The position numbers and the translations under genes are program-made. This document shows positions 54,554 through 63,609 of a stretch of 64,000 bases of DNA, in pieces (positions within the stretch are counted from its first letter, which is position 1; every line of letters begins with the position of its first letter). Source of the DNA: Streptomyces sp. cg36. GTDB lineage: Bacteria > Actinomycetota > Actinomycetes > Streptomycetales > Streptomycetaceae. Under the pieces are notes generated by a model. That model saw only the letters and a list, made by a program, of their open reading frames with translations. It was not told where the DNA came from and did not search any database. The stretch lies in NCBI RefSeq assembly GCF_041080675.1, contig NZ_CP163520.1, forward strand, positions 3,968,001-4,032,000, written 5' to 3'.

Positions 54554-55585
54554 ATGGCGCTCTCCCTGTACGTCGACACCGCTCGCTGGCGGGCGCACCA
54601 GAAGTCCGTGGTCGACCAGTTCCCGGGGATCATCCCGGTCTGCAAGGGCAACGGTTACGGCTTCGGCCACGAGCGGCTCGCCGAGGAGGTGAACCGGTTC
54701 GGCTCGGACATCCTGGCGGTCGGCACCACCTATGAGGCCGCCCGCATCAAGGACTGGTTCGGCGGCGACCTGCTGGTGCTGACGCCGTTCCGCCGGGGCG
54801 AGGAGCCGGTGCCGCTGCCGGACCGCGTCATCCGCTCCGTGTCGTCGGTGGACGGTGTGCACGCCCTGGTGGGCGCGCGCGTGGTCATCGAGTGCATGAG
54901 CTCGATGAAGCGCCACGGCGTCAAGGAGGAGGAGCTCGGCATGCTCCACTCCGCGATCGCCGACGTGCGCCTGGAGGGCTTCGCCCTGCACCTCCCGCTC
55001 GACCGCACCGACGGCTCGGACGCCGTCGAGGAGGTCATCGCCTGGATGGACCGGCTGCGCGCGGCCCGGCTGCCGCTGCACACCATGTTCGTCAGCCATC
55101 TGCGGGCCGAGGAGCTGGCACGGCTGCAGCAGCAGTTCCCGCAGACCCGCTTCCGCGCCCGCATCGGCACCCGGCTGTGGCTCGGCGACCACGATGCCAC
55201 CGAGTACCGGGGAGCCGTCCTGGACGTCACCCGGGTCGCCAAGGGTGATCGTTTCGGCTACCGCCAGCAGAAGGCGGCCTCCGACGGCTGGCTGGTCGTG
55301 GTCGCGGGCGGCACCTCGCACGGTGTGGGCCTGGAGGCTCCGAAGGCGCTGCACGGGGTGATGCCGCGGGCCAAGGGCGTCGCCCGGGCCGGGCTCGCGA
55401 CGGTCAACCGCAATCTGTCGCCGTTCGTCTGGGACGGCAAGCAGCGCTGGTTCGCGGAGCCGCCGCACATGCAGGTCTCGATCCTGTTCGTCCCCTCCGA
55501 CTCGCAGGAGCCGCGGGTGGGCGACGAACTGGTGGCCCACCTGCGGCACACCACCACGCAGTTCGACCGCCTGGTCGACCGCTAG
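54554..55585 (+). CDS. Alanine-racemase-fold PLP protein
   Basis: A 343-residue fold-type III PLP protein. The PLP lysine candidate Lys31 is in PVCKGNGYGFG (KANAYGHG in canonical Alr), and the Tyr motif RFGYRQQ lies in the C-terminal beta domain. It is shorter than true Alr and lacks several dimer-interface motifs, so racemisation of alanine is not certain. Next to femX, it may make or edit an amino acid for peptidoglycan. GAAAGG precedes the ATG at 54554 with long spacing. Confidence 0.82.
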   Translation: MALSLYVDTARWRAHQKSVVDQFPGIIPVCKGNGYGFGHERLAEEVNRFGSDILAVGTTYEAARIKDWFGGDLLVLTPFRRGEEPVPLPDRVIRSVSSVDGVHALVGARVVIECMSSMKRHGVKEEELGMLHSAIADVRLEGFALHLPLDRTDGSDAVEEVIAWMDRLRAARLPLHTMFVSHLRAEELARLQQQFPQTRFRARIGTRLWLGDHDATEYRGAVLDVTRVAKGDRFGYRQQKAASDGWLVVVAGGTSHGVGLEAPKALHGVMPRAKGVARAGLATVNRNLSPFVWDGKQRWFAEPPHMQVSILFVPSDSQEPRVGDELVAHLRHTTTQFDRLVDR

Positions 55586-55617
55586 GCGGCAGCGGCCACA
55601 CCGCGCACGAGGACATG

Positions 55618-55654
55618 GAGAAGGGCCCCTGCCGACCCGGCAGGGGCCCTTCTC
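55618..55654. terminator. Strong bidirectional hairpin terminator
   Basis: The perfect 17-bp arms (55618-55634 and 55638-55654; 5' arm begins GAGAAGGGCCCC) around a 3-base loop lie between the convergent PLP-protein and glycosyltransferase genes. It is the longest perfect stem in the window. Confidence 0.88.
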
Positions 55655-55661
55655 GCGGTCT

Positions 55662-57173
55662 CTAGGCGCCGGGGGCGGGTTTGCCCCACTCCACCCGCGG
55701 GCCCTCCACCAGCGGCGCCGCGTGCCTCGGCGGATGCGCCGCACGGCCCAGGACGAACACGTCCTTCGCCCCGTCCAGGGCACCCCCGGACGGATCGTCC
55801 GAGCCGTCGCGCCGTACGAGGTCCCGCTCGGGCATCAGGATGTCGCGCACGACGACCGCACAGAGGTAGAGCGTCGCCAGCAGATGGGCGGCGATGGCCA
55901 GCTGGTAGCCCTCCGGCGGAAGGCCCTGGTGCTTCTCCCCGCTCATCGTGTACGCCAGGTACATCCAGATGCCGAGGAAGTACACGACCTCGCCGGCCTG
56001 CCAGATCAGGAAGTCCCGCCAGCGGGGCCTGGCCAGCGCGGCCAGCGGGATCAGCCACAGCACGTACTGCGGCGAGTAGACCTTGTTGGTGAGAACGAAC
56101 GCCGCGACGACCAGGAAGGCCAGCTGTGCGAAGCGGGGGCGGCGCGGAGCCGTGAGCGTGAGCGCCGCGATCCCCCCGCACAGCAGCACCATCAGCAGCG
56201 TCGCCAGGTTGTTGACCGTGCTGACGTCCAGGGACTTGCCGGTGCGCTGGGAGATGATCAGCCAGAACGAGCCGAAGTCGACGGAACGCTCCTGGCTGAA
56301 CGTGTAGAACTTCTTCCAGCCCTCGGGGGCGAGCAGCATCACCGGCACGTTCACCAGCAGCCAGGAGCCCGCGGCGCCGAGCAGGGCCAGTCCGTACTGG
56401 CGCCACTTCCCCGCCCGCCAGCACAGGAACAGCAGTGGCCCCAGGAGCAGGACGGGATAGAGCTTGGCGGCCGTCGCCAGCCCGATGAGGATGCCGAAGG
56501 CGAGCGGGCGGCTGCGGGACCACATCAGCATCGCGGCTGAGGTGAGGGCGATGGCGAAGAGGTCCCAGTTGATGGTCGCGGTCAGCGCGAAGGCGGGCGC
56601 CAGGGCTACCAGCAGGGCGTCCCAGGGACGGCGCCGGTGCGTACGGGCCACACAGACGGCGATGACGGTCGCGCAGACCATCAGCATCCCCGCGTTGACC
56701 ATCCAGTACATCTGCTCGCGGTGCTGCATGCTGCCGCCCACGGGCGCCGTGATCCATGCGGCCACCTCCATGAACAACCCGGTCAGGACGGGGTATTCGA
56801 GGTAGTCCATGTCGCCGTTGAGGCGGTCGAAGTACGGCACCAGATCGTCGGCGAAGCCCCGCCCCACGTACAGGTGCGGGATGTCGGAGTAGCAGGCGTG
56901 GGTGTACTGGGAGTTCGCGCCCCGGAACCAGGCCCAGTCGTAGCAGGGGGCCTTCTGGGCCATTCCGAGGGCGAACATGCCGATCGCGACGAGGGCGATC
57001 ACCCGCACGGGGGTGAGCCAGTGGCCCGCCCCCGACGCCCAGCGGCCCATGGGACCGCCCAGCAGCTCGCTGCCGGCCGCGGCGACCTCGTCCTGTTCCG
57101 TGGGCCGGACGACCGGTTCGGCGGGCTCGTCGCGCCGGTCCTCGTCCGTACGGGCACTGGTCTCGCTCGTCAT
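55662..57173 (-). CDS. GT87-like (DUF2029) polyprenyl-phosphate-dependent mannosyltransferase
   Basis: A 503-residue GT-C membrane enzyme with about ten to twelve transmembrane helices. A GT-C aspartate lies in the first periplasmic loop (DWAWFRGANSQYTHACYSDIPHLY, about residue 85). Acidic DYLEYPVLTGLFMEV and TNKVYSPQYVLWLIPL motifs recall mycobacterial alpha-mannosyltransferases that build phosphatidylinositol mannosides. The ATG at 57173 was chosen over 57182. A pair of parS sites separates it from the downstream-oriented PBP gene. Confidence 0.82.
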   Translation of the reverse strand: MTSETSARTDEDRRDEPAEPVVRPTEQDEVAAAGSELLGGPMGRWASGAGHWLTPVRVIALVAIGMFALGMAQKAPCYDWAWFRGANSQYTHACYSDIPHLYVGRGFADDLVPYFDRLNGDMDYLEYPVLTGLFMEVAAWITAPVGGSMQHREQMYWMVNAGMLMVCATVIAVCVARTHRRRPWDALLVALAPAFALTATINWDLFAIALTSAAMLMWSRSRPLAFGILIGLATAAKLYPVLLLGPLLFLCWRAGKWRQYGLALLGAAGSWLLVNVPVMLLAPEGWKKFYTFSQERSVDFGSFWLIISQRTGKSLDVSTVNNLATLLMVLLCGGIAALTLTAPRRPRFAQLAFLVVAAFVLTNKVYSPQYVLWLIPLAALARPRWRDFLIWQAGEVVYFLGIWMYLAYTMSGEKHQGLPPEGYQLAIAAHLLATLYLCAVVVRDILMPERDLVRRDGSDDPSGGALDGAKDVFVLGRAAHPPRHAAPLVEGPRVEWGKPAPGA

Positions 57174-57219
57174 GCCGCACATCCTGCCGTAGAGCTCTGT
57201 GGAAATGCCGAGGGGCGAT

Positions 57220-57257
57220 GTTTCACGTGAAACGTGGTTCCTGGTTTCACGTGAAAC
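57220..57257. other. parS: Pair of parS sites
   Basis: Perfect 14-mers at 57220-57233 and 57244-57257, only 24 bp apart, lie in the gap between the glycosyltransferase start and the PBP stop. This is the right-most cluster in the window. Confidence 0.96.
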
Positions 57258-57303
57258 ATCGCCCCCGGATGCCTGCCCGCGTCAGCCGGGCACGCGGTGC
57301 GCG

Positions 57304-59973
57304 CTAGCCGTTGGGGCCTCCGATGATGGCGCCGCCATCACCCCGGCCCGGTTTGGAGCTGCTCGGCGACGGTGTGCCGGTGGGCCCGCCCACATTTCCG
57401 TCGGTGGTGCCCTGATCGGTTCCGGCGTCCGAACCACCGGGACCACCGCAGTTCCAGTCCCACTTGCCGCAGGACTTGGTGGGCTTCGGGGACTTCGACG
57501 GTGTCAGCGACGGAGTCGGCGACGGCATCTGCTCGGACTGCGACGGGGACGGGGAGGGCGACGGGGAAGCCGTGGGGCTGGGCGACATGCCGCCGCCGTA
57601 CACCTTGTCGCCGATCGCCTCGGGCGTCGGGAAGTCGACGGACGGGACGCCGTTCAGCGCCTGCTCCATGTAGTCGTGCCAGATGGTCGACGGGAACGAC
57701 GCACCATGGATCTTCTCCTGGCCGCCGGTGCCGAACATCTTCAGGAACTCGCGCTTCTTGTTCGTCTCGTTGTCGTCGAGGCGGTACATGCTCACCGCGG
57801 TCGACAGCTGCGGCGTGTAGCCGACGAACCAGGCGGACCGGTTGCCGTCGGTGGTACCGGTCTTGCCCGCCACATCACGGCCGCTGAGCTGGGCGTTGGT
57901 ACCGGTGCCCTTCTCCACCACGTTCTTCAGGACGTCCGTCACGTTGTCCGCGATGGCCGCAGAGAAGGCGCGGGTGCCCTTGTCATCGTGCTGGTAGATG
58001 ACCCGGCCGCGCTTGTTGACCTTCTCGACCGAGTACGGGTCGTGGTGCATCCCGCTGGTCGCGAAGGTGGCGTACGCGCCGGCCATACGGATCGCGCTGG
58101 GGGAGGAGGTGCCGATGGAGAACGACGGCACGCTCGACGAGGCGAGGCTGTCCTTGCGCAGACCGGCCGCCAGGGCGACGTCCCTCACCTTGTCCGTACC
58201 GACGTCCATGCCGAGCTGGACGTAGGGCGTGTTCGCCGACTCCTGCATCGCGTACCGCAGGTCGATGCCGTAGCTGGGCGGGTTGTAGGACTCATTGCCG
58301 TCGTTGGTCTGGAGCCACTGCTCGCCCTTCTCGTTGGTCCAGACGCTCCCGTCGTAGTTCTTGATCTTCAGCTTGTTCATGCCGCTGTAGATGCTCTTCG
58401 GGGAGACCGGGGTCCGCTCCGACTCGCCCTGGTCCTTGGGGCCCTTGGGGTCGCGCTTGCCGTACTCCATGGCGGCGGCCAGCACGAAGGGCTTGAAGGT
58501 CGAGCCGACCTGCGCACCGGTCTGGTCGGCGTTGTTGGTGAAGTGCTTGGTGGCGTCCTCGCCGCCGTAGAGCGCCTTGATGGCTCCGCTCTTGGTGTCC
58601 ACCGACGCCGCGCCGAACTGGACGAAGGTGTCCTTCTCCGGGCGCTTCTTCGGGTCGATGTTCTTCTTGCGGACCTTCTTCACCACGTCTTCGAGCGCCT
58701 GGACCTTCTTCTTGTCGAAGGTCGTGTGGATCTCGTAGCCGCCTTGGTCCAGGTCACCGGCGGTGATGCCCTGGGTGTTGTTGTTGACGAAGTACGCCTT
58801 GGAGAGGCTGACCAGATAGCCGATCTGCCCGCTGAGCTGCGCGTTCTTCTTGGGCTTGTCCGGCATCGGGAAGGTGGTGAACTTCGCCCGCTCCGCTGCC
58901 GGGAGGTGGCCGTCCTTCACCTCTTCGTCGAGGATCCAGGCCCACCGGTTCATCGCGTTCTTGGTGTTCTGCTGCGGCGTGGCCGCCGGGTCGATCTCGG
59001 TGGCGCCGGCCGGGTCGAAGTACGTGGCTCCCTTGAGCAGCGAGGCGAGGAACGCGCACTGGCTGGGGTCGAGGTTCTGGGCGTCCTTGCTGTAGTACGT
59101 GCGGGCCGCGGCCTGGAGGCCGTAGGCGCCGCGCCCGTAGTAGGCAGTGTTGAGATAGCCCGCCATGATCTCGCTCTTCTTCTTGGTCGCGCCGACCTTG
59201 ATGGAGATGAAGAGCTCTTTGAACTTACGGGTCAGCGTCTGCGACTGGTCGTCGAGCCGGGCGTTCTTCACATACTGCTGGGTGATCGTGGAGCCACCCT
59301 GCGTGTGTCCGCCCTTGGCCATGTTCACCAGGGCGCGCGCGATGCCCTGCGGGTCGACGCCGGAGTCGGTCTCGAAGGTCTTGTTCTCGGCCGAGATGAC
59401 CGCGTACCGCATGGCGGCCGGGATCTTCTCGTACGCGATGATCTGCCGGTTGACCTCGCCACCGGTCGCGACCATCTGCGATCCGTCGGCCCAGTAGTAG
59501 ACGTTGTTCTCGGCGGTGGCCGCCTGGGCCACGTTCGGGACGCTGACCGTCCAGTAGGCGATGCCGATGACGATCACGAGCGTGCCGAGGAATCCCAGGC
59601 ACAGCCCGCTCATCAGCTTCCACGAGGGCATCCAGCGCCGCCACCCGCGCTTGTTGTGGCGCGGGTAGTCGATGAAACGCTTCTTGCCCGGGCGCCGGTT
59701 TCCGGGACCCGAGCCGCCACGGCGGCCACCGGGGCCCGCCGCAGCGCCGCCACCGGGCTCGGCTCCTCGTCTGCGTCCGCCCCGCTGGGCGGCCCGCCGC
59801 GCCTCGGCACGTCCACCCGTCGGTCGCTGCTCTCCGTACGAAGCGGAGGGGGACCCCGTGGCGGAGTCCCGGGCGGGGGCCGCGCGCCGGCCGGACGGCT
59901 GCTGGGCAGCCCTCCGGGCCGCGGCACGGCCGCCGCCTTGCGATTCCGGCGGTTTACGACGGTGCTCGCTCAT
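57304..59973 (-). CDS. Class A penicillin-binding protein
   Basis: An 889-residue bifunctional peptidoglycan synthase. A long Arg/Gly/Ala-rich cytosolic N-terminus (about 1-120) is followed by one transmembrane helix (about 125-150). The GT51 domain has catalytic Glu near residue 194 (AENKTFETDSGVD) and GGSTITQQYVKN. The transpeptidase has STFK (about 492), SAN (about 578) and KTGT (about 704). A C-terminal Pro/Ser/Thr-rich tail ends in CGKWDWNCGG, a possible disulfide. GT51 motif 1 is atypical (ENKTF for EDRxF). ATG 59973 with AGGAG about 10 bases upstream. Confidence 0.95.
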   Translation of the reverse strand: MSEHRRKPPESQGGGRAAARRAAQQPSGRRAAPARDSATGSPSASYGEQRPTGGRAEARRAAQRGGRRRGAEPGGGAAAGPGGRRGGSGPGNRRPGKKRFIDYPRHNKRGWRRWMPSWKLMSGLCLGFLGTLVIVIGIAYWTVSVPNVAQAATAENNVYYWADGSQMVATGGEVNRQIIAYEKIPAAMRYAVISAENKTFETDSGVDPQGIARALVNMAKGGHTQGGSTITQQYVKNARLDDQSQTLTRKFKELFISIKVGATKKKSEIMAGYLNTAYYGRGAYGLQAAARTYYSKDAQNLDPSQCAFLASLLKGATYFDPAGATEIDPAATPQQNTKNAMNRWAWILDEEVKDGHLPAAERAKFTTFPMPDKPKKNAQLSGQIGYLVSLSKAYFVNNNTQGITAGDLDQGGYEIHTTFDKKKVQALEDVVKKVRKKNIDPKKRPEKDTFVQFGAASVDTKSGAIKALYGGEDATKHFTNNADQTGAQVGSTFKPFVLAAAMEYGKRDPKGPKDQGESERTPVSPKSIYSGMNKLKIKNYDGSVWTNEKGEQWLQTNDGNESYNPPSYGIDLRYAMQESANTPYVQLGMDVGTDKVRDVALAAGLRKDSLASSSVPSFSIGTSSPSAIRMAGAYATFATSGMHHDPYSVEKVNKRGRVIYQHDDKGTRAFSAAIADNVTDVLKNVVEKGTGTNAQLSGRDVAGKTGTTDGNRSAWFVGYTPQLSTAVSMYRLDDNETNKKREFLKMFGTGGQEKIHGASFPSTIWHDYMEQALNGVPSVDFPTPEAIGDKVYGGGMSPSPTASPSPSPSPSQSEQMPSPTPSLTPSKSPKPTKSCGKWDWNCGGPGGSDAGTDQGTTDGNVGGPTGTPSPSSSKPGRGDGGAIIGGPNG

Positions 59974-60348
59974 CGAACGACTACTCCTCGGGCAGGCGAG
60001 TGCGCCTGAAAGCGACTGGTGTGTTCCGGTCCCCCCGATACACGGACCAGCCCTGCGACGAGCTCGTCCGCCGTGCACCCGGTATACCGATGGCGCGAAT
60101 CGCGCCGACGCCCCCTGACGTCACTCGGCTCCCGGTGGTCTGCATGCCGCACAGACTACGCACGGTCAAAACCCGCCTAGGGCCGAAGTTCACCCCAAAT
60201 CAGGCAACTTGCTTGCGATCAATTGACGATGTGACGCCGTTCACGATGACCCCTCTTGTCGCAGCCGCGTCACCGTTCTATCGTCATGATGTATCGAGTC
60301 GATACATCAGCACGGCATAAAGGTCCGCGGCAGCAGAGGAGGCGAAGG
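59974..60348. other. PBP-PadR divergent intergenic region (375 bp)
   Basis: No supported coding sequence. The left part carries the PBP promoter (a candidate element near CAAATCAGGCAACTTG). The right part carries the PadR promoter and operator. The PadR gene itself begins at TTG 60349. Confidence 0.5.
60256..60309 (+). promoter_or_regulatory. PadR promoter with a perfect overlapping operator
   Basis: -35 TTGTCG (60256-60261) and -10 TATCGT (60279-60284) are 17 bases apart. A 23-bp perfect inverted repeat (60287-60309; 11-bp arms TGATGTATCGA around one base) covers the expected start point. Its inner ATGTAT...ATACAT matches the general PadR operator pattern. Binding would block transcription of the PadR gene and probably of ino1. 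Confidence 0.7.
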
Positions 60349-61032
60349 TTGAGCAGGCGCTCCGGCATCCTCGAATTCGCCGTTCTCGGCCTGCTTCGCG
60401 AGGCCCCGATGCACGGGTACGAGCTGCGCAAGCGGCTCAACACCTCACTGGGGATCTTCCGGGCCTTCAGTTACGGGACCCTCTACCCCTGCCTCAAGAC
60501 GCTGGTCGCGAGCGGCTGGTTGATCGAGGAACCGGGCAGCGCCCCCGAAGAGGCCCTGGCCGCTTCACTCGCAGGGCGCCGGGCCAAGATCGTCTACCGG
60601 TTGACGGCCGAGGGGAAGGAGCACTTCGAAGAGCTGCTCTCCCACACCGGCCCCGACACCTGGGAGGACGAGCACTTCGCCGCTCGTTTCGCCTTCTTCG
60701 GGCAGACGGAGCGCGAGGTGCGGATGCGCGTGCTGGAAGGTCGTCGCAGCCGGCTGGAGGAGCGCCTCGAAAAGATGCGCGCCTCCCTGGCCCGTACGCG
60801 CGAGCGCCTGGACGACTACACGCTTGAGCTGCAGCGCCACGGCATGGAGTCCGTGGAGCGCGAGGTGCGCTGGCTGAACGAGCTCATCGAGAGCGAGCGG
60901 GCAGGGCGGGATCAGCGATCCGGCCGGGCCACCGGCTCCGCTCAGCAGGACCACACAACTGGAGAGACGGGCGGCCTGCCCCGGCATCGGGACAGCACCC
61001 GGCCGGATCCGTCCGAGGACACCGCCAACTGA
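60349..61032 (+). CDS. PadR-family regulator upstream of ino1
   Basis: A 227-residue PadR protein. The winged helix ([29 protein letters not shown], then [15 protein letters not shown]) is followed by a long helical dimerisation region ([29 protein letters not shown]) and a disordered hydrophilic tail. The TTG start is supported by AGAGGAGG 6-7 bases upstream; starting at 60256 would add 31 residues without an RBS. It precedes ino1 by 50 bp, so the two are probably an operon. Confidence 0.9.
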   Translation: MSRRSGILEFAVLGLLREAPMHGYELRKRLNTSLGIFRAFSYGTLYPCLKTLVASGWLIEEPGSAPEEALAASLAGRRAKIVYRLTAEGKEHFEELLSHTGPDTWEDEHFAARFAFFGQTEREVRMRVLEGRRSRLEERLEKMRASLARTRERLDDYTLELQRHGMESVEREVRWLNELIESERAGRDQRSGRATGSAQQDHTTGETGGLPRHRDSTRPDPSEDTAN

Positions 61033-61082
61033 AGGCCCTGCACCCGCAGGACTTCGTCGAGAACACACAGGGAGCAACCGGA

Positions 61083-62165
61083 ATGGGTTCGGTTCGCGTA
61101 GCCATCGTCGGCGTGGGCAACTGCGCCGCCTCGCTGGTGCAGGGCGTCGAGTACTACAAGGACGCCGACCCGGCCGGCAAGGTGCCGGGTCTGATGCACG
61201 TCCAGTTCGGCGACTACCACGTCAAGGACGTGGAGTTCGTGGCCGCGTTCGACGTGGACGCCAAGAAGGTCGGCCTGGACCTCGCGGACGCCATCGGCGC
61301 CAGCGAGAACAACACCATCAAGATCGCGGACGTGCCCACCACGGGCGTCACCGTCCAGCGCGGTCACACCCACGACGGTCTGGGCAAGTACTACCGCCAG
61401 ACCATCGAGGAGTCCGCCGAGGCCCCGGTCGACATCGTCCAGATCCTCAAGGACAAGCAGGTCGACGTTCTCGTCTGCTACCTCCCCGTCGGTTCCGAGG
61501 TCGCCGCGAAGTTCTACGCGCAGTGCGCCATCGACGCCAAGGTCGCGTTCGTCAACGCCCTCCCGGTCTTCATCGCCGGCACCAAGGAGTGGGCGGACAA
61601 GTTCACCGAGGCCGGTGTCCCGATCGTCGGTGACGACATCAAGTCGCAGGTCGGCGCCACCATCACGCACCGCGTCATGGCGAAGCTGTTCGAGGACCGG
61701 GGCGTCATCCTGGACCGCACGATGCAGCTGAACGTCGGCGGCAACATGGACTTCAAGAACATGCTCGAGCGCGAGCGCCTGGAGTCCAAGAAGATCTCGA
61801 AGACGCAGGCCGTCACCTCGCAGATCCCCGACCGTGAGCTCGGCGAGAAGAACGTCCACATCGGCCCGTCCGACTACGTCGCGTGGCTCGACGACCGCAA
61901 GTGGGCCTACGTCCGCCTCGAGGGCCGCGCCTTCGGTGACGTTCCGCTGAACCTCGAGTACAAGCTCGAGGTGTGGGACTCCCCGAACTCCGCGGGTGTC
62001 ATCATCGACGCCGTGCGCGCCGCGAAGATCGCCAAGGACCGCGGCATCGGCGGCCCGATCCTCTCCGCGTCCTCGTACTTCATGAAGTCCCCGCCGGTCC
62101 AGTACTTCGACGACGAGGCCCGCGCCAACGTCGAGAAGTTCATCAAGGGCGAGGTCGAGCGCTAA
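61083..62165 (+). CDS. ino1: Inositol-1-phosphate synthase
   Basis: A 360-residue NAD-dependent enzyme converting glucose 6-phosphate to myo-inositol 1-phosphate, the entry to mycothiol and phosphatidylinositol. The N-terminal Rossmann motif [16 protein letters not shown] (about 8-22), [27 protein letters not shown] and SSYFMKSPP are characteristic of actinobacterial Ino1. GGGAG precedes the ATG. It follows the PadR regulator; a strong terminator follows. Confidence 0.97.
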   Translation: MGSVRVAIVGVGNCAASLVQGVEYYKDADPAGKVPGLMHVQFGDYHVKDVEFVAAFDVDAKKVGLDLADAIGASENNTIKIADVPTTGVTVQRGHTHDGLGKYYRQTIEESAEAPVDIVQILKDKQVDVLVCYLPVGSEVAAKFYAQCAIDAKVAFVNALPVFIAGTKEWADKFTEAGVPIVGDDIKSQVGATITHRVMAKLFEDRGVILDRTMQLNVGGNMDFKNMLERERLESKKISKTQAVTSQIPDRELGEKNVHIGPSDYVAWLDDRKWAYVRLEGRAFGDVPLNLEYKLEVWDSPNSAGVIIDAVRAAKIAKDRGIGGPILSASSYFMKSPPVQYFDDEARANVEKFIKGEVER

Positions 62166-62189
62166 GTCTCGGCTTTCCGCTCGACTGTT

Positions 62190-62224
62190 GAGGGTCCCCG
62201 TGCCGTGTCGGCACGGGGACCCTC
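62190..62224 (+). terminator. Terminator after ino1
   Basis: The 15-16 bp arms GAGGGTCCCCGTGCC (62190-62204) and its reverse complement (62210-62224) flank a short loop, 25 bases after the ino1 stop. The next gene starts 23 bases beyond it, so that gene needs its own promoter. Confidence 0.87.
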
Positions 62225-62246
62225 TCCGTATGTGACGCTTGCACAC

Positions 62247-63500
62247 ATGCCTGTCGTGCGTGATCTGCGCGTACTCCTGCGCCTGAGAAATTTCCGGCAT
62301 CTGCTGGCCGTACGGCTGCTCTCCCAGGCGTCGGACGGCGTCTACCAGGTCGCGCTGGCCACCCATGTCGTCTTCTCCCCCGAGAAGCAGACCTCGCCGA
62401 CGGCGATCGCCTCGGCCATGGCAGTCCTGCTGCTGCCGTACTCCTTCGTCGGCCCGTTCGCGGGCGTCCTCCTGGACCGCTGGCAGCGGCGCCAGGTCTT
62501 TCTCTACGGGAACCTGCTGCGCGCCCTGCTGGCCGGCTGCACCGCGCTCCTTCTCCTCGCGGCGGCCCCCGACGTGCTCTTCTACGCCTCCGCCCTCTGC
62601 GTCACGGCCGTCAACCGCTTCGTCCTGGCCGGGCTCTCGGCCGCGCTGCCCCGGGTCGTCGACGAAGACCGGCTGGTGATCGCCAACGCGCTCTCCCCGA
62701 CGGCCGGGACCCTGGCCGCCACCGCGGGCGGCGGCCTGGCCTTCGGCCTCCGGCTGGTGGTGCCGGCCGACGCCGCCACGGTGCTGCTCGGGTCGCTCCT
62801 CTACCTCTGCGCGGCGCTGTGGTCGCTGCGCCTGCCCACCGGGCTGCTGGGCCCGGATCCCGGGACCGTCCCGCCCCGGCTCGGCGCCGCCATCGGCACC
62901 ACGGCGCGCGGTCTGGCGGAGGGGCTGCGCCATCTCGCCAAGCGCCGTGCAGCGGCCCGGGCGCTGACCGCGATGACGCTGCTGCGCTTCTGCTACGGCG
63001 CGCTGACGGTCATGGTGCTGATGCTCTGCCGGTACGCCTGGGCCGACGGCACCTCGGACGGGCTGGCCCTGCTGGGGCTCGCGGTGGGCATCTCGGGGGC
63101 CGGGTTCTTCGCGGCGGCCGTCGTGACGCCGGGGGCGGTGGCCAGGATGGGCCCGTACCGGTGGATGGCGGTGTGCGCGGGGACGGCCGCCGTCCTGGAA
63201 CCGGCGCTCGGGCTGTCCTTCGCTCCCGTACCCATCCTCGTGGCCGCCTTCGTCCTGGGGCTGGTCACCCAGGGCGCCAAGATCTCCACGGACACCGTGG
63301 TGCAGTCCTCGGTGGACGACGCCTACCGCGGCCGGATCTTCTCCCTCTACGACGTGCTCTTCAACGTCGCCTTCGTCGGCGCCGCCGCGGTCGCCGCACT
63401 GATGCTGCCCTCTGACGGGAAATCGGCACCGCTGGTTGTCACGGTCTCGGCCATCTACCTGGCAGTAGCTGTGTTTATGACCCGCTTTCAGCGTGGGTGA
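62247..63500 (+). CDS. MFS transporter
   Basis: A 417-residue major facilitator with about 12 helices. N-terminal NFRHLLAVRLLSQASDGVYQVALATHVVF and the loop motif GVLLDRWQRRQVFLYGN are characteristic of the drug-exporter-like (MFS_3) group. Strikingly few charged residues occur in helices. The ATG at 62247 lies just past the ino1 terminator with no strong RBS, so it may be leaderless or weakly expressed. The substrate is unknown. Confidence 0.85.
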   Translation: MPVVRDLRVLLRLRNFRHLLAVRLLSQASDGVYQVALATHVVFSPEKQTSPTAIASAMAVLLLPYSFVGPFAGVLLDRWQRRQVFLYGNLLRALLAGCTALLLLAAAPDVLFYASALCVTAVNRFVLAGLSAALPRVVDEDRLVIANALSPTAGTLAATAGGGLAFGLRLVVPADAATVLLGSLLYLCAALWSLRLPTGLLGPDPGTVPPRLGAAIGTTARGLAEGLRHLAKRRAAARALTAMTLLRFCYGALTVMVLMLCRYAWADGTSDGLALLGLAVGISGAGFFAAAVVTPGAVARMGPYRWMAVCAGTAAVLEPALGLSFAPVPILVAAFVLGLVTQGAKISTDTVVQSSVDDAYRGRIFSLYDVLFNVAFVGAAAVAALMLPSDGKSAPLVVTVSAIYLAVAVFMTRFQRG

Positions 63501-63609
63501 GTGTCACATCGGGGATACAGAGGCCCCTCCGGTATCGGTGATGTCGGTGGGGGCCGCTACCTTACGGGCGTCATACATCACCTGTTTTTCACCAAGGGGG
63601 AACCCCTAA

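Noticed and set aside
57199..60009. 936-residue open frame opposite the PBP gene
   Set aside because: The complement frame of a clear class A PBP; Arg/Gly/Val/Leu-rich with no motif.
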